39,968 nucleotides of DNA from Roseateles chitinivorans (GTDB lineage Bacteria; Pseudomonadota; Gammaproteobacteria; Burkholderiales; Burkholderiaceae_C). The stretch covers positions 1 to 39,968 of the forward strand of contig NZ_PEOG01000055.1 in assembly GCF_002761755.1 (NCBI RefSeq), read 5' to 3'. Under the pieces are notes generated by a model. That model searched no databases. It worked only from the letters and a program-made list of their open reading frames with translations, and was not told the origin of the DNA. Below, piece by piece: positions 16,245 through 24,512 of this stretch. The translations under genes were made by a program, and so were the position numbers. The stretch's first letter is position 1. The number at the start of each line of letters is the position of its first letter.

Positions 16245-17493
16245 AGGCCGGCGTCTTGGATTGCTTCACGTAGGAGACGATGCGGTGGGCGGCTTCCAGG
16301 CATTCGGCCTGTTCGGCCACCAGGGCCAGGCGGATGCGGCCGGCGCCGGGGTTGAGGCCGTGGGCGTCGCGGGCCAGCAGGCTGCCGGGCAGAACGCCGA
16401 CATTGTATTGAGCGAGCAGGCCCTGGGCGAAGCCAATATCGTTACCGTCTGGCACGCCGGCCCACAGGTAGAAACCCGCGTCCGGCAGGGCCACGTCCAG
16501 CACCTCGGCCAGCAGCGGCGTGACCGCGGCGAACTTGGCGCGGTACTGCGCCCGGTTGGCCACCACATGGTCCTCGTCGTTCCAGGCGGCGATGCTGGCC
16601 GCTTGGATCAGCGGACTCATCGCCGAGCCGTGGTAGGTGCGGTAGAGCAGGAAGCGCTTGATCCAGGCTGCGTCGCCGGCGACGAAGCCCGAGCGCATGC
16701 CCGGCACGTTGGAGCGCTTGGACAGGCTGGTGAAGGCGATCAGGTTGCGGAAGTCCGGCCGGCCCAGCTGCACCGCGGCCTGCAGGCCCGACAGCGGCGC
16801 GGCGTCGGGCCCGTCGCGGAAGTAGATCTCGGAGTAGCACTCGTCCGAGGCGATCACGAAGCCATGCCGGTCGCTGAGCTCGAACAGCGTCTGCCACTCC
16901 GACAGCGGCATCACCGCGCCGGTGGGATTGCCTGGCGAGCAGACATAGAGCAGCTGGGTGCGGGACCAGGTCGCCGCGTCGATCTGCGACCAGTCGGCGG
17001 CGAAGTTGCGGGCCGGGTCCGAGTTCGCGAAGGCGGGCGTGGCGCCGGCCAGCAGCGCGGCGCCTTCATAGATCTGATAGAACGGATTGGGGCAGACGAC
17101 GGTCGCGCCCGGGCGGCCCGGATCGATCACTACCTGCGCCAGCGCGAAGAGCGCCTCGCGCGAGCCGTTCACCGGCAGGACCTGGGTGGCCGGGTCCAGG
17201 GTCAGCGCGTAGCGGCGCTGCAGCCAGCCCGCGATCGCCTCGCGCAGCCGGGGCTCGCCGGCAGTGGCCGGGTAGCTCGACAAGCCCTTCAGGTTGGCCA
17301 TCAGCGCGTCCTCGACCAGCTTGGGCGCGGGATGCTTGGGCTCGCCGATGCCCAGCGAGATCGGGCGCAGGTCGGGGTTGGGGACGATGCCCTGGGTCAG
17401 GGCGCGCAGGCGCTCGAACGGGTAGGGGTTCAGGAGCGCCAACCGGGGATTGACCGGGGGCGAGGCGGGGGGCGTGCTCATGCGCGGAATCAT
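16243..17493 (-). CDS. dapC: Succinyldiaminopimelate transaminase
   Basis: A class I/II PLP aminotransferase of 416 residues converting N-succinyl-2-amino-6-ketopimelate to N-succinyl-LL-DAP with glutamate. The PLP lysine is in FTSLSKRSNVPGMRSGFVAGD (about K259). Other motifs are PISLGIGEPKHPAP near the N-terminus, CSPGNPTGAVMP, and ASDECYSEIYF. The N-terminal NPYPFERLRAL segment is typical of the DapC group adjacent to dapD. The ATG at 17493 has GAGG about 9 nt upstream; the ATG at 17481 would remove four residues. It is the first gene of the leftward dap cluster. Confidence 0.93.
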   Translation of the reverse strand: MIPRMSTPPASPPVNPRLALLNPYPFERLRALTQGIVPNPDLRPISLGIGEPKHPAPKLVEDALMANLKGLSSYPATAGEPRLREAIAGWLQRRYALTLDPATQVLPVNGSREALFALAQVVIDPGRPGATVVCPNPFYQIYEGAALLAGATPAFANSDPARNFAADWSQIDAATWSRTQLLYVCSPGNPTGAVMPLSEWQTLFELSDRHGFVIASDECYSEIYFRDGPDAAPLSGLQAAVQLGRPDFRNLIAFTSLSKRSNVPGMRSGFVAGDAAWIKRFLLYRTYHGSAMSPLIQAASIAAWNDEDHVVANRAQYRAKFAAVTPLLAEVLDVALPDAGFYLWAGVPDGNDIGFAQGLLAQYNVGVLPGSLLARDAHGLNPGAGRIRLALVAEQAECLEAAHRIVSYVKQSKTPA

Positions 17494-17545
17494 AGGCGGG
17501 TGCCTCGCGGCGGCCGTACTTGGCTGGACAACATTGGGTTGACGC

Positions 17546-17971
17546 TCAGAGCGAGCCTCGGCAGCCCGGCGCGCCGCAGCGGCAGGGCAGGCGGCCCTCG
17601 TGGTGCGTCATGCCGTAGTCGACGGTGATCTCGTCGCCGGGGCGCAGGTCCTGGGTCGCGAAGAAGCTGACCTCGCCATCCTCCACCTGGATGCGGGCGT
17701 TGGGGCGGCAGCTGTGATTGGTGAAGCGCATCGCATCCTGGGAGCGGCTCGCGTCGATCGCGCGGGCCGGCGACAGCTCCACCAGCATCAGCCGGCGGCT
17801 TTCCTGCGCGCGGCGCCTCGCTTCGGCCACGGTGATCGACTCGCCGGTCAGCAGGCCCAGCCGCGTGCCGGCCGGGATGTCCTCGGCCGCGAACACGCCG
17901 TAGCCGTCGATGCGGCTGCGCCTGAGCGCGACCGCGACGAACTGGGTGGCGCTGTCGTAGGCGAGGGCCAT
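17546..17971 (-). CDS. Small SET-domain protein (putative protein-lysine methyltransferase)
   Basis: A 141-residue protein that is essentially a minimal SET domain. GYGVFAAEDIPAGT (residues 24-36) forms the SAM-binding entry. RFTNHSCRPNARI (82-94) is the NHSCxPN pseudoknot motif, and GDEITVDYGM (112-121) carries the catalytic tyrosine (Y119). A short post-SET cluster, CRCGAPGCRG (C130, C132, C137), follows, though it has one fewer Cys than the usual zinc-binding arrangement can supply alone. Bacterial SET proteins exist but their substrates are mostly unknown. The ATG at 17971 lies 31 bp after queF on the same strand, so co-transcription is likely. I cannot name a substrate. Confidence 0.88.
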   Translation of the reverse strand: MALAYDSATQFVAVALRRSRIDGYGVFAAEDIPAGTRLGLLTGESITVAEARRRAQESRRLMLVELSPARAIDASRSQDAMRFTNHSCRPNARIQVEDGEVSFFATQDLRPGDEITVDYGMTHHEGRLPCRCGAPGCRGSL

Positions 17972-18002
17972 CCGGCGGGATCCGCTCCTCGGGAGCCGTG
18001 GC

Positions 18003-18626
18003 TCAGCGCAGCAGGCCGGTCTCGAAGCCGTGCGCCGGCAGGTCGACCGCCGGCAGCGGCTTCCAGCCCTTCTTGCGGTGCTCGGCCACGACATTGGTGT
18101 AGATGCCGCCGCGCACGTACCACTTGGCGGTGATGCGGATGAAGCGCGGGTTGGTGACCTTCACGATGTCCTCGAGGATGGTGTTGGTCACCTTCTCATG
18201 GAACGCGCCTTCGTCGCGGTAGCTCCAGAAGTACATCTTCAGGCTCTTGAGCTCGACGCAGTACTGGTCCGCGATCATGTCGATCGTGAAGTGCGCGAAG
18301 TCCGGCTGGCCGGTCAGCGGGCAGTGGCAGGTGAACTCGGGGATCTGGAACTGGATGACGTAGTCCCGCTCCGGCGCCGGGTTGGGGAAGACGTGGATTT
18401 CCTTGCTCGGACGGCTGGGCGGATTCGGCGGCATCTCGCGCATCTTGGGCGCGACGGCGGTGTCGCCCTTGGACGCTTTGGACGCCTTCGCCGACTTGTC
18501 GGTCTTGTCCGCCTTGATCGGCGCGACATAGGTCAGCGCCGAGCCCTTCGGGGCCTTGGCCGCCTGGGCGGTGGGGGACGATGCGGCAGCCTGGGCGGCC
18601 GGCTTGGCGGAGGTGTTCTTGGCCAT
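18003..18626 (-). CDS. queF: NADPH-dependent preQ0 reductase QueF, N-terminally extended
   Basis: Reduces 7-cyano-7-deazaguanine (preQ0) to preQ1 in queuosine biosynthesis for tRNA wobble position 34. The catalytic domain begins near residue 85. It has the nucleophilic cysteine C102 and acid D109 in CPLTGQPDFAH, and the QueF signature ELKSLKMYFWSYR at 125-137. This is the short, single-domain (type I) form. Unusually, about 75 residues of Lys/Ala/Ser/Pro-rich sequence precede the enzyme core. The ATG at 18626 gives 207 residues, against about 150-165 for usual type I proteins. The SET gene follows after 31 bp, and smc is divergent. Confidence 0.93.
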   Translation of the reverse strand: MAKNTSAKPAAQAAASSPTAQAAKAPKGSALTYVAPIKADKTDKSAKASKASKGDTAVAPKMREMPPNPPSRPSKEIHVFPNPAPERDYVIQFQIPEFTCHCPLTGQPDFAHFTIDMIADQYCVELKSLKMYFWSYRDEGAFHEKVTNTILEDIVKVTNPRFIRITAKWYVRGGIYTNVVAEHRKKGWKPLPAVDLPAHGFETGLLR

Positions 18627-18716
18627 GGGGAATCGGGGGTGGGGCGGTCGCCGCTCCAGAGGGCGGAGACGGCCGGAATGCGAAGGGCGCGATGGTATCA
18701 TCCGCCGCGAATCGAG

Positions 18717-18733
18717 CGCCCCGTCAAGGGGCG
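18717..18733 (+). promoter_or_regulatory. Stem-loop upstream of smc
   Basis: CGCCCC (18717-18722) and GGGGCG (18728-18733) form a 6-bp stem with loop GTCAA, extended by G-U/A-U pairs and followed by TTTCC. It sits in the 172-bp gap between divergent queF and smc, about 65 nt before the smc start. It could be a weak terminator or attenuator in the smc leader. A perfect GTGATCAC palindrome lies closer to the start. I see no clear -35/-10 pair; TATCAT at 18696 is the best -10 guess. Confidence 0.4.
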
Positions 18734-18798
18734 TTTCCACAATCAAATCAAAGGCTTAGATCACGCGAAGGCTGTGGCGGCCCGGTGATCACATCCCG

Positions 18799-21700
18799 AT
18801 GCGACTGAACTCGATCAAGCTCTCGGGCTTCAAGTCCTTTGCCGATCCGACGAACTTCCAGCTGCCCGGCCAGCTGGTCGGCGTGGTCGGCCCCAACGGC
18901 TGCGGCAAGTCCAACATCATGGATGCGGTGCGCTGGGTGCTGGGCGAAAGCAAGGCCAGCGAACTGCGCGGCGAGTCCATGCAGGACGTGATCTTCAACG
19001 GCTCCGGCAACCGCAAGCCGGCCAGCCGCTCGAGCGTGGAACTGGTCTTCGACAACACCAGCGCCCGCGCTGGCGGCCAGTGGAACCAGTTCATCGAGAT
19101 CGCCGTCAAGCGCGTGCTCACCCGCGACGGCACCTCCAGCTACTTCATCAACAACCAGCCGGTGCGCCGCCGCGACGTGCAGGACGTGTTCCTCGGCACC
19201 GGCCTGGGCCCGCGGGCCTACGCGATCATCGGCCAGGGCACGATCAGCCGGATCATCGAATCCAAGCCCGAGGAACTGCGCATGTTCCTCGAGGAGGCCG
19301 CGGGCGTGTCCAAGTACAAGGAGCGCCGCCGCGAGACCGAGAACCGCCTCAAGGACACGCGCGAGAACCTGACCCGTGTCGAGGACATCCTCCGCGAGCT
19401 CAACACCAACCTCGAGAAGCTGGAGCGCCAGGCCGAGGTCGCGGCGAACTACCGTCACCTGCAGGACCAGGGCACGCTGAAGCTGCATCAGCTGTGGTTC
19501 CTCAAGCACCGCGACGCGGCCGGCGAGGCCACGCGGGTGAAGATCGAGCATGCCGAGGCGGTCAACGCGCTCGAGGCCAAGATGGCCGAGCTGCGCCAGC
19601 TCGAGGCCGAGCTCGAAACCATCCGCCAGGCGCATTACGGCGCCGGTGACGAGCTCCACGCCGCGCAGGGCCGCATGGCCGAGGCGCAGATGGAGGTCAG
19701 CCGGCTCGAGGAACGCATCCGCTATGTCGTCGAGGGTCGTCAGCGGCTGGAGCAGCGGCTGGTCGAACTGCAGGCGCAGAACCAGCAGTGGCAGGAGCGC
19801 GCCGAGCAGGCGCAGCTGGAACTGGACGACGTCGCCACCCAGATCGCCCAGGCCGAGGAGCAGAGCGAGATCCTCGCCGCGCAGGCCGAGGACCAGGCGA
19901 TGAAGCTGCCCGAGGTCGAGGACCAGGTCCGCGCCGCGCAGGCCCGCGCCAACGAGCAGCGCACGCAGGTGACCCAGGTGCAGCAGCAGATCCAGGTGCT
20001 GGCCGCCGAGAGCCGCAGCGTCGACGAGCAGCTCAAGGGCTTGCGCGGCCGTCGCGAGCGCCTGGCGCAGGAACGCCAGGGCCTGGCCGCGCCGCAGCAC
20101 GACAGGCTCGACGAGGTGAAGCGGCTGTCGGTGGCGGCCGACGAGCAGCAGGCCGTGGCCGACGCGCGGCTGGCGGAACTGGCGGAGGCGGCGCCCGCCG
20201 CCGACGAGGCCCGCCAGCAGGCGCAGCAGGAATCGCAGCAGCAGGCGGCCAGACTGACCGACATCGTCGCGCGGTTGACCGCGCTGCGCGCGCTGCAGGA
20301 GAAGGTGCAGACCGAGGGCAAGCTCAAGCCCTGGCTGGCCAGGCACGGGCTGCAGGACATCAAGGGCCTGTGGACGCAGCTGCACATCACGCCGGGCTGG
20401 GAGAACGCGCTCGAGGCCGCGATGCGCGAGCGCATGGGCGCGCTGTCGGTGGGCCGGCTGGAGACGGTGCAGGCCTTCGCCTCGGATCCGCCGCCGGCGC
20501 GGCTGGCCTTCTACTCGCTGCCCGCGGGCGACATCGCCAACACCCACCGCGCGCTGCCGCCGCTGACCGACCAGCTGAAGCTGGAGTCCGGTGGCCTGAA
20601 GGCGCTGATGAACGACTGGCTCGAGGGCATCTACACCGCCGAGTCCCTCGCCGATGCGCTGGCGCAGCGCCCCAAGCTCAGCCACGGCGAACTCATCATG
20701 ACCCGCGAGGGCCATGCGGTGAGCCAGTTCGCGGTCAGCTTCTACGCGCCCGACTCGGAGACCGCCGGCCTGCTGGCGCGGGCCCAGGAGATCGAGAACC
20801 TGGAGCGCGAGCAGCGCGCGCAGACGCTGATCGCCGACGAGTCGCGCGCCCAGGCGGTCCGTGCCGAGGCGCTCTACACCGACGCGTCGCAGCGCCTGGC
20901 GGTGGTGCGGCGCGAGGCCTCCGAGACGCAGGCCCGCGCGCACCAGCTGCAGGTCGAACTGCTGCGGCTGGCGCAGCAGACCGAGGCGGCGGTGGCGCGG
21001 CGCACGCAGCTCGACGAGGAGCTCGGCGAGATCGACGCGCAGACCGAGGCGTTGATGGAGCGCCGCATGGAGGGCGAGGCCCGCTTCGAGGAACTGGACC
21101 TTCAGCTGGCGACGACGCAGGAGAAGCATGCCGAGCTCGATGAAGCGGTGATCAACGCGGAGCGCAAGCTGACCGAGAGCCGCGAGCATCAGCGGGTGCT
21201 GGAGCGGCGCGCGCAGGAGGCGGTGTTCAGCGCCCGCGCGCTGGCGGCCAAGCGCGGCGAACTGCAACGCAGCATCGAGACCTCGCGCCAGCAGGTGCAG
21301 GTCAACGAGCAGACGGTGCAGAACATGGCGCAGGAGCGTGCCGAACTGGACGACGCCGCGGCGCAGGCCGGGCTCCAGGATGCGCTGGCCCTGAAGATGG
21401 AGCGCGAGCAGGCGTTGGCCGTCGTGCGGGCCAACTATGACGACCTCAGCCAGCGCCTCAAGCGCAGCGAGGAGCAGCGCATGACGATCGAGCGCGCGCT
21501 CGATCCGCTGCGCGAGCGCATCACCCGGCTGCAACTGGACGAACAGGCGGCCGCGCTCGGCGGCCAGCAGTTCCTGGAGCAGCTGGTGGCGCAGAACGTC
21601 GACCTGGAGGCGCTGGCCAAGGGCATCGAGGAAGGCGGCGTGAAGCTGTATGGGCTGCAGGGCGAGATCGACCGCATCAACCGGGACATCGCGGCGCTGG

Positions 21701-22311
21701 GCGCGGTGAACCTGGCGGCGCTGGACGAGCTGGGCGCCGCGCGCGAGCGCAAGACCTTCCTCGACTCGCAGTTCGCCGACCTGACCAGCGCGATCACGAC
21801 GCTGGAAGACGCGATCCACAAGATCGACCTGGAGACCCGCGACCTGCTGGGCTCCACCTTCAACCAGGTCAACGAGCACTTCGGCCGGATGTTCCCCAGC
21901 CTGTTCGGTGGCGGTCAGGCGAAGCTGGTGATGACCGGCGACGAGATCCTGGATGCCGGCGTGCAGGTGATGGCGCAGCCGCCGGGCAAGAAGAACTCGA
22001 CCATCCACCTGCTGTCGGGCGGCGAGAAGGCGCTGACGGCGATCGCGCTGGTGTTCGCGATCTTCCAGTTGAATCCGGCGCCGTTCTGCCTGCTGGACGA
22101 GGTGGACGCGCCGCTGGACGACGCCAACACCGAGCGCTACGCGCGGCTGGTGGCGGAGATGAGCAAGATCACGCAGTTCCTCTTCATCTCGCACAACAAG
22201 ATCGCGATGGAGATGGCCGAACAGTTGATCGGCGTGACGATGCAGGAGCAGGGCGTGTCGCGCATCGTGGCGGTGGACATGGAGTCCGCGCTGGCGATGG
22301 CCGAGCAATGA
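18799..22311 (+). CDS. smc: Chromosome segregation ATPase SMC
   Basis: A 1170-residue structural-maintenance-of-chromosomes protein that condenses and segregates the chromosome with ScpA/ScpB. The N-terminal head has FKSFADPT and Walker A VGPNGCGKSNI (residues 31-41). Long Gln/Glu/Ala-rich coiled coils run from about 170 to 500 and 660 to 1000. A hinge lies near 510-650. The C-terminal head has signature HLLSGGEKALTAIAL and Walker B FCLLDEVDAPLDDANT. Length is full. A clear Shine-Dalgarno is lacking before the ATG. zipA follows after 58 bp, matching the smc-zipA order of Burkholderiales. Confidence 0.98.
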   Translation: MRLNSIKLSGFKSFADPTNFQLPGQLVGVVGPNGCGKSNIMDAVRWVLGESKASELRGESMQDVIFNGSGNRKPASRSSVELVFDNTSARAGGQWNQFIEIAVKRVLTRDGTSSYFINNQPVRRRDVQDVFLGTGLGPRAYAIIGQGTISRIIESKPEELRMFLEEAAGVSKYKERRRETENRLKDTRENLTRVEDILRELNTNLEKLERQAEVAANYRHLQDQGTLKLHQLWFLKHRDAAGEATRVKIEHAEAVNALEAKMAELRQLEAELETIRQAHYGAGDELHAAQGRMAEAQMEVSRLEERIRYVVEGRQRLEQRLVELQAQNQQWQERAEQAQLELDDVATQIAQAEEQSEILAAQAEDQAMKLPEVEDQVRAAQARANEQRTQVTQVQQQIQVLAAESRSVDEQLKGLRGRRERLAQERQGLAAPQHDRLDEVKRLSVAADEQQAVADARLAELAEAAPAADEARQQAQQESQQQAARLTDIVARLTALRALQEKVQTEGKLKPWLARHGLQDIKGLWTQLHITPGWENALEAAMRERMGALSVGRLETVQAFASDPPPARLAFYSLPAGDIANTHRALPPLTDQLKLESGGLKALMNDWLEGIYTAESLADALAQRPKLSHGELIMTREGHAVSQFAVSFYAPDSETAGLLARAQEIENLEREQRAQTLIADESRAQAVRAEALYTDASQRLAVVRREASETQARAHQLQVELLRLAQQTEAAVARRTQLDEELGEIDAQTEALMERRMEGEARFEELDLQLATTQEKHAELDEAVINAERKLTESREHQRVLERRAQEAVFSARALAAKRGELQRSIETSRQQVQVNEQTVQNMAQERAELDDAAAQAGLQDALALKMEREQALAVVRANYDDLSQRLKRSEEQRMTIERALDPLRERITRLQLDEQAAALGGQQFLEQLVAQNVDLEALAKGIEEGGVKLYGLQGEIDRINRDIAALGAVNLAALDELGAARERKTFLDSQFADLTSAITTLEDAIHKIDLETRDLLGSTFNQVNEHFGRMFPSLFGGGQAKLVMTGDEILDAGVQVMAQPPGKKNSTIHLLSGGEKALTAIALVFAIFQLNPAPFCLLDEVDAPLDDANTERYARLVAEMSKITQFLFISHNKIAMEMAEQLIGVTMQEQGVSRIVAVDMESALAMAEQ

Positions 22312-22369
22312 GGATGACGACGGTGACCGTGGCGCGGCATGCGCGCGGGACCGCAGGAGTGAAGACGCG

Positions 22370-23473
22370 ATGACGACGGACTGGAACCTGACGACGCTGT
22401 TGGCCGCGCTGGGCGGCGTGGTGCTGGTGGGGCTGCTGGCGCAGGGCTGGTGGAGCGCGCGCAAGGCGGGACCGCGGCGCGCGGAGCCCCTCGCGCCGGT
22501 CGGCGACCGTCAGGAGCCGAGCCTGGGGGCCAACGGAGCCGCGCCGGGCCAGGCGCCGGTCACCCTGGACGGCGCCGCCGAGGGCGAGCCGCTGCCGGAC
22601 CTGCGCACGCTGGACGAGACCGTGCCGGCGGTGGCGCGCACGCGCAAGGCCTCGACCCGGATCGATGCGCTGATCGACGCGATCGCGACGCTGGCGCCGG
22701 ACTCGCCGGTGAGCGGCGAGATGGCGCTGTCGCATTTGCCGGGCAGCCGCCGGGCCGGGACCAAGCCGTTCCAGATCGAGGGCTTGAACGCGGACAGCGG
22801 CGAATGGGAACTGCCGCATCCGGGCCAGCGCTACGGCGAATTCCAGGCGGGGCTGCAGATGGCCAACCGCAGCGGCGCGCTCAACGAGATCGAGTACTCG
22901 GAGTTCGTGCAGAAGATCCAGGCCTTCGCCGACGGCATCGGCGCGATGCCGGAGTTCCCCGACATGCTGGACGTGGTGGCGCGGGCGCGCGAGCTGGATC
23001 AGTTCGCGGCCAGCCACGACGCGCAACTGGCGATCGTGCTGCGCGCGCGAGGCGCGGCCTGGACGCTGGGCTTCGTGCAGCAGGGAGCGCTGCGCCATGG
23101 CTTCGTGCCGGGCGCGATGCCGGGCCGGCTGGTGCTGCCGTCGGCCGAGGAGGGCGCGCCGCCGCTGCTGACGCTGAACTTCGATGCCCAGGCGGCGCTG
23201 GCGGACGATCCGCAGGCCTCGTCGCTGCGGGAGCTGACGCTGTCGCTGGATGTGCTGCAGACGCCGGAGGCGCTGGAGCCGTTCGCGACCTGGCAGGAGT
23301 CGGCGCGCAACCTGGCGCGGGACTTCGAGGCCGACATCTGCGACGACCGCAACCAGATCCTGAACCTGCACGCGTTCCAGTCGATCGGGCAGGAACTGGC
23401 CGAGCTCTACAAATCGCTGGCCGCGCGCGACCTCGCGGCCGGCAGCCCGGTGGCACGACGGCTGTTCAGCTGA
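22370..23473 (+). CDS. zipA: Cell division protein ZipA-like, FtsZ-binding
   Basis: A 367-residue protein with an N-terminal membrane segment (about residues 8-27, LTTLLAALGGVVLVGLLAQGW). A charged, Pro-rich linker follows, then a C-terminal globular domain (about 215-350) of the ZipA FtsZ-binding type. ZipA tethers the FtsZ ring to the inner membrane. The N-out/C-in plan, length and position directly after smc support the call. Primary-sequence similarity of betaproteobacterial ZipA to the E. coli protein is low, which limits certainty. A strong terminator follows 24 bp later, separating it from the next block. Confidence 0.85.
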   Translation: MTTDWNLTTLLAALGGVVLVGLLAQGWWSARKAGPRRAEPLAPVGDRQEPSLGANGAAPGQAPVTLDGAAEGEPLPDLRTLDETVPAVARTRKASTRIDALIDAIATLAPDSPVSGEMALSHLPGSRRAGTKPFQIEGLNADSGEWELPHPGQRYGEFQAGLQMANRSGALNEIEYSEFVQKIQAFADGIGAMPEFPDMLDVVARARELDQFAASHDAQLAIVLRARGAAWTLGFVQQGALRHGFVPGAMPGRLVLPSAEEGAPPLLTLNFDAQAALADDPQASSLRELTLSLDVLQTPEALEPFATWQESARNLARDFEADICDDRNQILNLHAFQSIGQELAELYKSLAARDLAAGSPVARRLFS

Positions 23474-23497
23474 GCGCGGCCTTCATGGCCATCCACG

Positions 23498-23527
23498 ACG
23501 GGCGCCGCTGTGGCGCCCGTTCTTTTT
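23498..23527 (+). terminator. Rho-independent terminator of smc-zipA
   Basis: The arms ACGGGCGCC (23498-23506) and GGCGCCCGT (23512-23520) are perfectly complementary over 9 bp with a GCTGT loop, followed by TCTTTTTCT. It marks the end of the smc-zipA unit, so ligA, which follows zipA in related genomes, cannot share this transcript here. Confidence 0.95.
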
Positions 23528-23629
23528 CTGCAGCGAGCGACGGCGCCGGGCCGATCGATCGCATCTTCTACGTTCGCGAGTACATGGACGCGGCTGGCAG
23601 CGTGCGCTGCATCTTCGGCCAGGCGCCTC

Positions 23630-24364
23630 TCAGCTGACGTTCTCGGTCTTCGTCTCTCGCGGCGCGGTCGACAGGCAGCGCCGCACTTCCTCATCCGTCG
23701 TCTGCTCGAAGCGTTCGTACCACTGCCCGACGGAGCGGAAGCGCTCCGGGGTCTGCCCGCAGACGATCTCGTCCGCGTCCTGTGCGATCAGGTGGCAGGT
23801 CTCGGCGGCCGAGACGGGGACCGCCACGACGATGCGTGCCGGTTGTAGGTCGCGTAGCGCCTGAACGCCCGCGCGCATCGACGCGCCGGTGGCCATCCCG
23901 TCGTCGACGAGGATCACCTGCCGGCCCTCGACCGGCGCCATCGGCCGGTCGCCACGGTAGAGCCGCTCGCGCCGGTGCAGTTCACGCATCTCGGCCCGGG
24001 TGACGATGTCGATGGCCGAATAGCTGATCGCCAGCTGCTGGATCACCTGGGTGTTGAGCACCCGCACGTCGCCGGAGGCGATCGCACCCATCGCGTATTC
24101 GGGCTGGCCCGGCAGGCCGAGCTTGCGCACCACCAGGATGTCGAGCGGCGCCTCGAGCGCGTTAGCGATCTCCGCCGCCACCGGCACACCACCGCGCGGC
24201 AACGCCAGCACCGTCACATCATCCCGGTGCGCATACGCGGCGAGCCGCAGCGCCAGCGCGCGTCCCGCATCGCGCCGGTCGGCGAAACGATGCCCCGTGG
24301 TCGTCGACGGCCCGGCGTGTGTCGCCGCATCGGGCATGTCGGTGGACAGGCGGACAGGGCGCAT
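23630..24364 (-). CDS. Phosphoribosyltransferase-domain protein of unknown substrate
   Basis: A 244-residue protein with a type I phosphoribosyltransferase fold. The PRPP-binding loop is VILVDDGMATGASM and the upstream motif is VLALPRGGVPVAAEIA. It belongs to a group of stand-alone proteins with FADRRDAGRALALRL near the N-terminus, related in pattern to mycobacterial Rv0571c. Their substrates are not established and they occur near stress genes. The ATG at 24364 has GGAGA 8 nt upstream; an ATG at 24385 would add seven residues. It is divergent from ku with about 150 bp between, so shared regulation is possible. Confidence 0.85.
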   Translation of the reverse strand: MRPVRLSTDMPDAATHAGPSTTTGHRFADRRDAGRALALRLAAYAHRDDVTVLALPRGGVPVAAEIANALEAPLDILVVRKLGLPGQPEYAMGAIASGDVRVLNTQVIQQLAISYSAIDIVTRAEMRELHRRERLYRGDRPMAPVEGRQVILVDDGMATGASMRAGVQALRDLQPARIVVAVPVSAAETCHLIAQDADEIVCGQTPERFRSVGQWYERFEQTTDEEVRRCLSTAPRETKTENVS

Positions 24365-24512
24365 GGCGTGGGTCTCCGGGGTCATGATGGTCTCGCAACG
24401 ACGCTGTTTCCATCCCCAGTTCAGAGCAAGCCGGGTGCCCGCCGCCGAGACCCCTCGGGCGCGTCATTTGCCGCTGGGGGAGTCCGTACGTCCTTGCCCC
24501 GCCGAGGTCCCC

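Noticed and set aside
18748..22464. A 1238-codon open frame antisense to smc
   Set aside because: It mirrors smc exactly, has the His/Leu/Arg/Gln-rich composition of a reversed GC-rich coding frame, and lacks recognisable domains. Long antisense frames are expected at this GC content.
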